DNA from: Strongylocentrotus purpuratus
Lineage: Eukaryota; Echinodermata; Echinoidea; Camarodonta; Strongylocentrotidae
Reading direction: 5' to 3'
DNA: 64,000 nucleotides
Assembly (NCBI RefSeq): GCF_000002235.5
Contig: NW_022145609.1
Location: forward strand, 31,969,301-32,033,300
A program made the position numbers and the translations under genes. Positions 55,111 to 64,000 of this stretch are shown here, in pieces. Within the stretch, counting starts at the first letter, position 1; each line of letters opens with the position of its first letter. Under the pieces are notes generated by a model, which was not told where the DNA came from, ran no database searches, and saw only the letters and a list, made by a program, of their open reading frames with translations.

Positions 55111-56276
55111 CTACCTGTTATCTGATACTATAGTCTCAAGAACACGCCTCAAAAAGTCAAGGGTTTCGTGAAGGGCATTGCTAACTGGACTATGTAACTG
55201 TGGTGGAAGATCATCCTCCAATCGTTGAAAATGCCTGAAGACTACTTCTAAAGTCTCCCACATTTCCTCAAGAGTCGTCAAGGAAGAATTTGAAAGTTGC
55301 CTTGGTTGGCTCAAGTCATGGTGTTCTGTGAATCTGGACAAAGAAAGAAAGTGAATACGAAACTAAATATAACACAAAATGTCCTAGTACACTATTATAT
55401 TAGCAAAATAATGTAAGAAAATATGCATTTGCCTTTCTATTATTATATAATTTTTCAAACACACACACACACCAACCAGTGCGGTATCGAGTCCCTATTT
55501 TTCAGGCCTGGTCCTCGAAGCTGAAGGACTTGGTCTTATCCTCTGACTTGGACATCAAGGATTCATAACTGTGTCTTTGATTGTCCATTTTTGTTCAGCA
55601 CAAACTATATGTAGGTTTTTATTATTTTTTTTAGCAAAAAAAAAAAAAAAAGTCATCTTCTCCAGTCTTCACTTTTTTTTAAAAACTCTTAGAGGTTCCT
55701 TAACATGCAGCAGAAAATGCCCTTCACAATTAGTCTATGATAAAGGTGAACAATCTGAATTTCCGAAATTTTGCTAAATAAAATCTTTAATGTTTTTTCC
55801 CTAGACTCCCAAGTCCATGCATGTTTAAATTTCAGTAAAGATTTATTAAAAGAAAATTCTGAGGGCATGTGAAATAGCTTTCCCTTAAACCTCGTATATT
55901 TGGATACATCCCCCACCACCCCAACCCCCGCCAAAACATTTGCTTTTCCATTTTCTTGTAAAATGTGGTACTTCATCTTTGGAACCACTTAGTAACAAAT
56001 AAACTAACAACACATAATTCAGTATTATGCAGCACTGACACACAAGTATACACACACAAGACATGAAAGGTGGTAATTAAGTTGTTAAACAAACCTCTCA
56101 AGTGCTCTTAACAAAGTTGACACTCGTTCAAAAAAGGATCCAAGAGTTGGAATTCCAGCTCTGTTAACCCTGTTTGGTAGAGGGGCTATTAGAACAGTAG
56201 CTAAGGCTGTCACCAGTATGAAATGTGTCAGTAACATCTTGATACTGGATGTTGCCGTGGACCAAAGTCCAAGCAT
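55111..56276 (-). CDS. Predicted small secreted helical protein, unknown
   Basis: Two exons, 56,276-56,095 and 55,333-55,111, join in phase 2 (GAGAG|GTTTGT to TTTGTCCAG|A), giving 134 residues. Residues 14-31 (MLLTHFILVTALATVLIA) form a classic signal peptide before PLPNR. The mature part has no cysteine, one N-glycosylation site (NSS), and three amphipathic helix-like stretches: LGSFFERVSTLLRALERF, LEEMWETLEVVFRHFQRLE and ALHETLDFLRRVLETIV. An in-frame TGA precedes the ATG, and an acceptor-like ATTAG just upstream suggests a 5' UTR exon. The size and layout recall helical cytokines or apolipoprotein-like peptides, but no signature supports either. I do not recognise the family. A further downstream exon is possible because the stop overlaps a GTAG. 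Confidence 0.6.
55334..56094 (-). other. Intron of the helical-protein gene
   Basis: AT-rich, with A-runs at 55,637 and a CCCCACCACCCCAACCCC patch at 55,911. No further exon or element recognised. Confidence 0.5.
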
Positions 56277-57180
56277 TTTGCATCAGCAAACCAGTCCTAA
56301 TTTTTGAGAATCACAAGGGAAGAGAAAAGAATGGGCATGTGTCATAATTATGATTTCAGAATGAGAGGTCTAGCTACAAGGGATCTGTGGATTCAAAGCC
56401 CTCTCGAGTCTGCATGTGGGTGACAATTTGATGCAATTCTTTTATACGCCTATATGCATAGGCGTCAATGTGTAATTGATACCCATTCATCAGGGGGATG
56501 ATCTATTCACCCATTCATCAGGGGGATGATCTATTCACCCCTGATGAATAGGTATTACATAAGTATCTACACCTATGCCTTAACATCAGTGAAAGACAAA
56601 CATTTAATAAAACTTTTAACCTGATAAATATTTATGGTAAAACAGCATGCAAACCCCAGGCCATTGTGATTATACCATTCATTTTACCCCCACAGAAATT
56701 CTACCTGGTAAAATTTCTATAAAAGGGCCATATATTTATTTCAACAAATGGTAAATAACAAATAATTTTAAGCATAATTAATATTTCATCCATTTTTGGA
56801 CATTATCTTTCATACATGTCATTCCAGGGTTTTCCAAACACCCATAAAAATAATAGGCCTATGCAAAGAAAAAACAACTACAGGGAAAAAAGTGTATTAT
56901 AATGGCTACCCAGGGGAAACAAAAAATGGCCTTTATAGACAGGTGGCCCTCGTTATATTTGTAGATGGTAGGGTACCAAAAATAGAGATGAGATGAGTCT
57001 GTATAACAGGAGGAGACCTGTGATGGTTAACCTCGTGACACGGACTGCCTTTTAATAAAAAATAATAATAACTATAAAACATAATTGAACATTTGTATGC
57101 AAACAAAGTCACATAATCTATAAACACAAACACACTACTATAGTTATAGTTCCTAACCTACTAATATATAGGTTAACCGC
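56277..57180. other. Gene-free stretch with a small duplicated hairpin
   Basis: At 56,484-56,552 the block CATTCATCAGGGGGATGATC occurs twice in tandem, followed by its inverted partial CACCCCTGATGAATAGG. Otherwise AT-rich with no exon or element recognised. Confidence 0.5.
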
Positions 57181-59400
57181 CCAAACTTAGGCATTATATG
57201 AAATAGCAAACCTGGCTGCGGCCAGATCAAGAAGAGAAAACAAGAGACGATCCCCGGTATTCGATCATCGTTTACCAAAATACCCCAGGGTTTCTGGAAA
57301 ACGAAGACCGAAACCATATGCGTGTTCGGCATTAATAATAATTACAATAATACTGGAAAACTGTCACAATGATGAAAACGATGACAAAACAACAACACTG
57401 ATAATAATAATAACGGTAATAATAGGCTAATAATGATAATAATAATATAATAATGGTTATGATAATAATAATGATAATAAGCATAAGAACTTATGCAATG
57501 GAAATGACAGTAAAAACTTTCTACAATGGCTACCCAAGAAAAAACGTGAACTAAAATGACCTTGATAGACAGGCGGCTGCTGCAGACAGGTTCATAAACA
57601 CCTAATTTATATCCATGGGAACCAATTTTTAGTGGCCACTATAGATAGGTGTCTTCTAGTCTAAAGAGAGCTAAGACAGGTTTGGCTGTATTTTCATCAT
57701 TAATAGTCGCATATGTGCACCAGGCCAAACCAAGGAGAGAGAGGAAGAGACGATCCCCGGTCTTCGATCTTCGTTTTCCAAAATACCCCGGGGTGTTTTG
57801 GAAAACGAAGACCGGGGATCTTACAACAAAGGTTGTAGTTTACTACCGGTACTCACAAATTGCATTTGCCTTTATCATGTATTTCCAGCCCGGGGGCAGG
57901 GTCTCAGATTTGGCTTGGACGGGGGTGTGCCGCTCAAGCCTCGAAACCCTACCCATTTCTAAGGGTCATTTAGGAGAACTGAACTCGAAATAAAGGCCCA
58001 TTTTCCCGAACATTTTTGAAGTTATGAGAAAAAACAGACCCATGTTAAGGGATTTTTTGGGTTGAAAATAGGTCCAATAGAGCGGTGCACCCTGTATGTC
58101 TTACCCCCCCCCCCTCCCCCTGGATTTCCATATTCCAACTACCTATAATCGTATACTTCCAGACCCACTTTCTTAATCAGTTTAAGGTATTAATATTTTT
58201 TCTTTAATCAGTCTAATATAACTCCAGTTATCACTACTGTGTCAAGAAAGTTAAAAAATTACTTGTATTGTGCATTACGTTCAAATGTGATCACATCCTT
58301 CCTCTCTTCACACATGACTGCACACAATCAGCAATAAGTAAAATCAATCACTTGCCTTGTAAAATGTAATAATGAAGTCTTTTATTGCTTTGTTATGACT
58401 GCTAAATTAGACACACAACAACACTGTATACAAACAAGATAACAGATCAGGTCGGTTGTTCTTTCTCTGATCAACAAGAAATAATTTGCAAAAGTTGTTA
58501 TTATTAATGTTATCATTTTTATCATCATTTTTATCATCATCTTTTATCATTATTATTATGTTTTATCATTACTAATATTATTATACTATTATTATTATAT
58601 CATTGTGGTTGTTGTTTTTGTCATCGTTTTCATCATTCTAACAGTATTTCAGTGGTATTGTAATTATTATCAATGCCGAACACACATAATACATGGGTCC
58701 CCGGTCTTCAGTCTTTGTTTTCCGAAACACCCCGGGGTATTTTGGAAAACGAAGATCAAAGATCGGGGATCGTCTCTTCCTCTCTCTCCTCGATTTGGAC
58801 GGGCGCACATGTGCGATTATAAATGATGAAAATACAGTCACCTCTCTCTTAATTAGCGGCCATCTCTCTTTAGTAGACATATTCCTATCAGTGGCCACTA
58901 AAAATTGGTTCACATGGATATAGATTAGGTGTTAAGAACCTGTCTGTAGCAGCCACCTGCCATAGGTTATTTATTTTGTTGGTTTGCTTTTGCATAAGTT
59001 GTTATGCTTTATTATCATCATCTTTTATCATTATTATTATGTATTATCATTACTATTATTATTATATTAATATCATAATAATGATAATAATATTTAATTT
59101 TTATATAGCACTTAATACAAATGTCTCTAAGCGCTTTACAAAAAATATCATTATTATTATACTATTATTATTATCATCATCGTTTTTAATCATTCTGACA
59201 GTGTTTCAGTACTATTGTAATTATTATCAACGCCGAACACACATAATACATGGGTCCCCGGTCTTTGGTCTTCGTTTTCCCCCCAAAACTGGGTTATTTT
59301 GGAAAACGAAGATCGAAGACCGGGGATCATCTCCTTGACACGTGTACGTGCGCGCACATGGTCCCCGGTCTTCGTTTTCCAAACACCCGCATTTGAACTA
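57180..59400. repeat. Cluster of CCCCGGTCTTCG hairpins and their host repeats
   Basis: Four hairpins of about 70 bp lie at 57,249-57,310, 57,752-57,820, 58,697-58,771 and 59,254-59,328, plus a half copy at 59,361. The best, 57,752-57,820, pairs GATCCCCGGTCTTCG and TTTTCCAAAATACCCC with GGGGTGTTTTGGAAAA and CGAAGACCGGGGATC. The flanks 57,555-57,750 and 58,772-58,965 are inverted copies of each other (GGTTCATAAACACCTAAT, ACCAATTTTTAGTGGCCACT). (ATT)n tracts link them, and a SINE-type tail (TTTATATAGCACTTAATAC) lies at 59,099. Confidence 0.75.
57900..58120. repeat. Dispersed repeat with GGACGGGGGTGTGCCGCT
   Basis: Contains GGCTTGGACGGGGGTGTGCC, AAACCCTACCCATTTCTAAG and a C-run. The style matches a dispersed repeat of marine invertebrates, but I see no second copy in this window. 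Confidence 0.3.
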
Positions 59401-59419
59401 CTATTCTAATGACGTACCT

Positions 59420-59575
59420 TTATCTGAAAAAAATCTGTTTGTCTCAGATATACTCAGTTTTTCTGATAAACTGAGTTTATCTGAGATAAACAGAATGTAT
59501 CTAGTTTTTACACAAAGGGCCTGCCATACCCGCCGCGGGCAGTCTTGCACAGCTAGCTAGCGCATAACACTTCCT
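59420..59575. repeat. Inverted counterpart of the 54,100 palindromic cluster
   Basis: Carries CTGATAAACTGAGTTTATCT once, with variants, then TACACAAAGGGCCTGCCATA and GCCCGC-type sequence. On the minus strand this parallels CTAGCTGTG, GCCCGCCTATGGCAAGCCC, TTTGTGTAC at 54,106-54,150. The two could be the ends of one 5.4 kb element or two separate insertions. Confidence 0.65.
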
Positions 59576-59671
59576 GCTTCCGATCCGATTAATATTACAT
59601 TGAATTGGATGATTGGCGTCAGTCACTAGCACTATGCGAATGACATGGCGACTTTCTAAATCATAGTTCAA

Positions 59672-59757
59672 ATGTCAACAAAATGCCCTTCTTGATCTTG
59701 TGCGGCCATCAATTGCAGAAATCGAGTTGTGAAAGGCTCCGTGAGCACATTTCACAA
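59672..59757 (+). pseudogene. THAP zinc-finger first exon, interrupted
   Basis: The frame reads MSTKCPS, a TGA at 59,693-59,695, then SCAAINCRNRVVKGSVSTFH and a donor AA|GTAAGT at 59,758. C-x4-C, the NR pair and a final FHK are the start of a THAP domain (C2CH DNA-binding finger found in THAP genes and P-element-like transposases). The stop sits between the nearest ATG and the first zinc cysteine, and the rest of the domain is not found downstream. So it is probably a remnant. Confidence 0.6.
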
Positions 59758-60001
59758 GTAAGTGATTACCATTTTCATTTAAATATCACGAAAATTAGCT
59801 TTTAAAGACTGGTTTATTAGGGTATATTCTAATCGTCGAGACATTTTGTCGTCGAGTAGTCGCTTGTAGTCCCATCTGCTTGTTCTTATGTGTATGAATA
59901 TAACTTGGCTGAAAAATGTGAAATCTGTACCCAATCAAGTGGGGATGTGTGTTGGTACTTGGTTAGGTGTGAGGGAAAGAAAAGATAGGCAGGAGCAACT
60001 T

Positions 60002-60869
60002 TAGAATACCCCACCACAAAAATTGACCGAATGCTTGCAGGGTACCAATAGGGTGTCTGAACAATTTTTCAATTTTCAATTTGGGATCATTTTTCACCAT
60101 TTTTGTTGGATATTGGAATAAAAAATGTAATCAGAATAATAGACCCCTACCTTTCAAATTCAAGACTCACCAATGTTTCTATCAAAAGATACAGCCCCTC
60201 AAAAACTGTGCAATATTCATAGCATTTTGGTCAGAATGGACAGAAAAGTGATTAATTTCTGCTCAAAAGCTGCACAGCTAATGCACAGCACGATATGCAA
60301 AGCGTGGAGCAAGGGTATTTTCAAACTGTTGTGCCAAATGATCCCTTGGGACTAGAGAAAAAATAAGTGCATGGATATATTCTTTACAGCTTGCCCAACT
60401 TATCCCTCGGGGGAGCAGTTCGTGAAATTGGTAAATCTCAGAGTTACCATGGAAACGATGTTTAAATCGCTGTTTTGAGCAAGATTTTTTTGAGAATTCC
60501 GGGGGTGGCCCCCTATGGAAAATATGGAGAAAAACCTGCTCTTTCATATGACACCACAATTATTAAGTTTCACCTTCAGGATCATTTGTTATAAAGGTTT
60601 GAATTTCAAATTTTTCATAAAATCATTGACCAATTTTGCTTGGTCGCGCAATGCACGTAGACCACATAGGAATGCGTGCAATCTCTATGGGAAAGATTTT
60701 AGCACACAACATCGGGTGCGCGATCAGACACCCTAGTACCAAATTCTTCACCAATGGGGCTAAATCTCAAGACTTGACTAGCTTTACACTAAACCTAAAC
60801 CTAACTCTAACCCTAGGTCTTCCTCTGTTTATGTACATTAACCCTATTGTCTTTTGATGGGGTATTCTA
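60002..60869. mobile_element. Inverted-repeat element, TAGAATACCCC ends, with nested MITE
   Basis: TAGAATACCCCACCA at the left and GATGGGGTATTCTA at the right are inverted. A second element (60,050-60,734) with AGGGTGTCTGA and TCAGACACCCT ends lies inside, flanked by GTACCAAT-like direct repeats. Near the right end, 60,786-60,816 is CTAAACCTAAACCTAACTCT, telomere-like. Confidence 0.75.
60050..60734. mobile_element. Nested MITE, AGGGTGTCTGA ends
   Basis: Terminal inverted repeats AGGGTGTCTGA and TCAGACACCCT. The interior frames have no domain. It is inserted in the element at 60,002-60,869. Confidence 0.7.
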
Positions 60870-61020
60870 AAGTTAAGCCGATAGGCAAACATATAAATAT
60901 TTAGTGCTACTTTTAAGTTCTAGAGCCTACTAGTAGTACTAGCATGACTAGTAAGTAATATATTATTACTAAGAAACAATGTTCAACATTTACAGTTTGT
61001 TGTCTTAAAGATAAAGACCA

Positions 61021-61854
61021 GGGGCGGTATTCTGAACACTGTTGTAAGTTTTGTGTTATCTTTTGTTGTATCTTCCAGAGATAACACAGCACTAATATTG
61101 TTGTAAGTTGGTATTCTGAACATTGTTTTATCCCTGTGTTATCTCTTGAAGGACCGCCTCTATCTTATCTTTAACCATTGATGACACGCCCATTTTTATG
61201 GACCCTACCAATCAAAATCTATTTTATATAAGCATGATAAGTAGGTCAACCAATAGGAATACTTTATGCCATATCTGAAGATGCGCTTTGAGCAATTTTT
61301 ACGCACGTCATCATTATGCGCTGCTGAATGTGGATCATGAAGACAAATCACGCTTTCACTATATTGGTTAAGATGAGAGCATTAAAATCGTCATATCCGA
61401 GCATGTAATATCTTAGAAAGTTCCCATCTGTGATGTTTCCGGTCAACACACAATCTTCTTCTAACTCGTCTATTGGCACGAAGTTGGTTCTGGGCATAAA
61501 ATATTGCCGCCATTATATTACCACGAAAGATACAACAACCCCCTAGCTGTTGTAAATATTGTTGTAAATATCATGCAAGATAAGATAAAAGATACAACAA
61601 CTTTCAGAATACCAATTATCTCGACATATTATCTCCCTTGCGCATATGCAAATGAGGATTAAATGCCACTTTATTAAAAATACGCACAATTGCAAGCGCA
61701 CCAAAGTATGAGCGCAGGCGCGGCCAATAAGATGAGAGAAAAGATACAACAAAAAATAACACAAAAGTTACAACAATGTTCAGAATACCAACTTTATCTT
61801 ATCTCCAAAGATACAACAATATTAGAGATAACACAGGGTTCAGAATACCGCCCC
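61021..61854. mobile_element. Foldback element, GGGGCGGTATTCTGAAC ends
   Basis: GGGGCGGTATTCTGAACACT at the left and TTCAGAATACCGCCCC at the right are inverted. The end motif GGTATTCTGAAC recurs inside at 61,111 and, inverted, near 61,603 and 61,780, with TTGTTGTATCTT and AGATACAACAA blocks. It lies inside a TTAA-type MITE (61,004-61,995). Confidence 0.8.
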
Positions 61855-61995
61855 AGTTACGGTCATGCGATTGCATTGTGAAAGAAACGTTGTGTAATCG
61901 ATCAGAAAAGGTTGATCATCTAGCGTATACTATTGGTGTGTACTGCAAGGTTCTGGAATCATCAAAATGATAAGAAATTTGGCCCAGTCTCCCAA
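61855..61995. repeat. Right portion of a TTAA-type MITE
   Basis: GCGATTGCATTGTGAAAGAA, AAAAGGTTGATCATCTAGC and TTCTGGAATCATCAAAATGA match 15,985-16,105. The left end (TTAAAGATAAAG) lies at 61,004, on the other side of the inserted foldback element. Confidence 0.8.
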
Positions 61996-62027
61996 ATTTG
62001 AATAGGCCTAGGCGCAATTTAATTGTC

Positions 62028-62205
62028 AGAAGTGAAAGGGGTACTTATCAAAAGTAAAATAGGGGCACTTCTCTCAAATGTAAAGGGGCACTTACCAGAG
62101 ATAAAAATCGGCACTTATTGGTATGAAAAAGGGACACTTATTGGAGGTGAAAAGGGCTCTTATTTAAAAGAATAAGTGCACTTATTAGAAAAGAAAAGTA
62201 AGCAA
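62028..62205. repeat. Degenerate tandem repeat, about 30-bp unit
   Basis: Five or six units of the form GGGGCACTTATTRGAAGTAAAA, for example AGGGGTACTTATCAAAAGTA, AGGGGCACTTACCAGAGATA and AGGGACACTTATTGGAGGTG. Confidence 0.75.
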
Positions 62206-62222
62206 CCGTAATGATCATCATC

Positions 62223-62480
62223 TTAACCACTTGACTGCTATTGGCTTAATACGCGTTCATACGCCCTGTGCTACAGCATTTTTGTACTGTAAAAACAAAT
62301 GTACACTGTACACAAAAATGCCAGATTTTTTTGGGAATAACGCCATCTACTGTTAAAGACCTGTATAACAGCATTGCAGTGCTAATTACACAGTAGGGCT
62401 TGGCATTATGCAGTGCTACGGTCATGAAATTGCAATGCCCTAAGCATGTACATGTACGTGGTCCGCAGTCAAGTGGTTAA
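62223..62480. mobile_element. MITE, TTAACCACTTGACTGC ends
   Basis: TTAACCACTTGACTGC at the left is perfectly inverted at the right as GCAGTCAAGTGGTTAA. No coding capacity. TTAA at both ends may be the target duplication. Confidence 0.75.
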
Positions 62481-62510
62481 AGGCTAAGTCCACTCCAAAA
62501 ATAATTTGCC

Positions 62511-63054
62511 TTTAAAGGTACTGTGTCCCATTTGCAGGCCAAAACAATGAAAAAGTTAAATTCAAACTGCATGTGAAAGATAATACTAATTTAGAACTTC
62601 CCTAAAAAAGGTGGGGCTTGAAAATGTCTTCAAGTGGAAAAATAATGACTATTAGTTGTCAAATCGACTTTAGGGCTATAGAGCCCAAAAGTAATAGTCT
62701 TGATTTTCAGACAATTGTACCGAATGGTCATACGTTTTATGCTGCGCAAAGATTCAATCAGTTTAATCTTGGCCATCACAAGAAGCGGGTTATTGATGTA
62801 GACAAATGCTTATGTACCCTTTACAACTCTTTTCATGTATGTTATTACCAAAGAAGAAAAAAAAGCCAGTCAGTCAATCAATAGTGTCTGGCAGTGAAGT
62901 CTAGCAAGTAAACGGGTTTCCTTGCATAATTTGAATATGAGGACACTGCTAACGTTTAAATTTCACAGATAGGACATACATGACATATTCATAATTCCTG
63001 CAAAGTTCTACAGCATTTGAGGTTGGCTGCAAAAGGGACATAGTACCTTTAAAT
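62511..63054. mobile_element. MITE, TTTAAAGGTACTGTGTCCC ends
   Basis: TTTAAAGGTACTGTGTCCCA with TTTGCAG at the left and CTGC with AAAAGGGACATAGTACCTTT at the right are inverted over about 27 bp. Interior frames show no domain. Confidence 0.75.
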
Positions 63055-63234
63055 TAGTATAACAAAACCGTGACTTATTTATTCTTTATCATGCAACTGC
63101 TCACTGCACCTGCACTTGCACCGCACCCTCTTGATCACTCAGTTTTTCGAAGAGAGTTATGTCGCCAATTCTTTTTACGAGGCCGCCATCCATCTCCAGC
63201 CTAACCGCTCACGATGGTGGTCTCCTGCGTTCCA

Positions 63235-63450
63235 AATTACCTCTCTAATTTATTGAAAATATTTCATATTTCTTATGTTATTGTATACTTCGTACATGTT
63301 TATCGAATGATATAATTGTACATGATTTTTCATTCCATTACTTTTGTAAACATTGTATTCATTGTATTTGTTATTGTTCGAAATTTTGTACTTTGACTTT
63401 GAATTTGTATATTTTTGAACGCAGAAATAAAATCAATCAAACAAACAAAC
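63235..63450 (+). mobile_element. LINE 3' end with AATC/AAAC tail
   Basis: AT-rich 3' UTR-like sequence ends GCAGAAATAAAATCAATCAA followed by ACAAACAAAC. It resembles the LINE 3' ends at 29,340 and 43,290 in style, not in sequence. Confidence 0.4.
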
Positions 63451-63459
63451 GTAAGAAAT

Positions 63460-64000
63460 TTCTGATATGTGCCCTTTAATCGTAATTTTGACTATGATGA
63501 AGTATCGAAATAAAAAATGGTGTTGATTGAGCTTGTAGAGAATTGTCTCAGCTACATCATATCGAAATTTGGAAGAAAATTGATCAACATTTACGGAGAT
63601 ACAATCAATGTTACATAAATATGCTGACGTCTTTATATGCAAATTCGTATTTTGAGTTCCAAGGCCATTATGATGATGTCACGATACACTTAATGGCCAA
63701 ATGAGACATGGAATCATATTTCTGACTCATGCTCTATCTGAATATGAAAAAACATTGAAGGTCACGGTTCATTTCAAAGAGCTAAAATGGATTTTGTATA
63801 GGCATGTTTTTGCCCATATATGCAATGTAATAAAAGAGCTCGCGCGCACGGACATTTATCTTGAATTGACGCTCATCTTGTTATTAATGGTCATAAAGAG
63901 ATAAACATGGTATCAATTTCCTTGAAAAAATATGAGAAATATCATGAAAGAAAAAAAAAAAGGCGATTCTATGTTGTGTAATGGTGTTACGCGCGAAAAT
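63460..64000. repeat. Partial copy of the 23,906 element interior
   Basis: GAAGAAAATTGATCAACATT, TACGGAGATACAATCAATGT and AGGCCATTATGATGATGTCA align with 24,605-24,720. Further on, AATGAGACATGGAATCATAT matches 24,738. It runs off the window. Confidence 0.75.

Noticed and set aside
56796-56996. A 66-codon plus-strand frame with CHSRVFQTP.
   Set aside because: No splice context, no domain and no repeat in the window; length expected by chance.

Overview
The window looks like a stretch of an echinoderm nuclear genome, most likely a sea urchin. The reasons are intron-rich coding sequence, AT-rich spacers, tRNA-derived SINEs with an ATT-type tail, many small inverted-repeat transposons (MITEs) and long poly-G/poly-C runs. 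The clade call is an inference from repeat style and protein similarity; no database search was possible.

The one gene I recognise with confidence is a minus-strand CLCC1 (chloride channel CLIC-like 1). It has seven coding exons between 20,047 and 9,148, all joined in phase 0, and encodes about 719 residues. A 5' UTR intron of about 12 kb probably runs back to a leader exon near 32,400-32,600. A second, decaying copy of the same gene lies upstream on the same strand (about 51,005 to 43,712). It keeps exons 4, 5 and 6 open, has lost or damaged exons 1-3, and ends in an unrelated short exon. Introns and 5' flank align as well, so this is a tandem segmental duplication.

Layout. 1-3,250: a weakly supported plus-strand gene with a duplicated exon. 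4,285-5,088: an inverted-repeat element filled with a GACGTC-rich satellite. 5,100-8,800: MITE and homopolymer-rich DNA with no gene. 9,148-20,100: the CLCC1 coding region with SINEs, TTAA-flanked MITEs and a minisatellite rich in nuclear-receptor half-sites. 20,100-32,400: the presumed 5' intron, packed with nested foldback elements. 32,690-33,885: an inverted-repeat element. 35,323-43,272: a fossil LTR retrotransposon in tandem form, interrupted by a complete-looking 4.4 kb hAT DNA transposon (transposase in two exons, about 860 residues). 43,712-52,500: CLCC1 copy B with its own insertions. 53,300-59,580: several palindromic elements around a small two-exon minus-strand gene for a predicted secreted, cysteine-free, helical protein of 134 residues. 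59,672-59,757: a broken THAP zinc-finger exon. 60,000-64,000: nested MITEs, a 30-bp tandem repeat and LINE tails.

There is no operon-like cooperation between genes. The interest lies in the CLCC1 duplication, which dates the transposons around it, in the hAT master copy with its miniature relative, in the satellite grown inside a transposon, and in the unrecognised small secreted protein.
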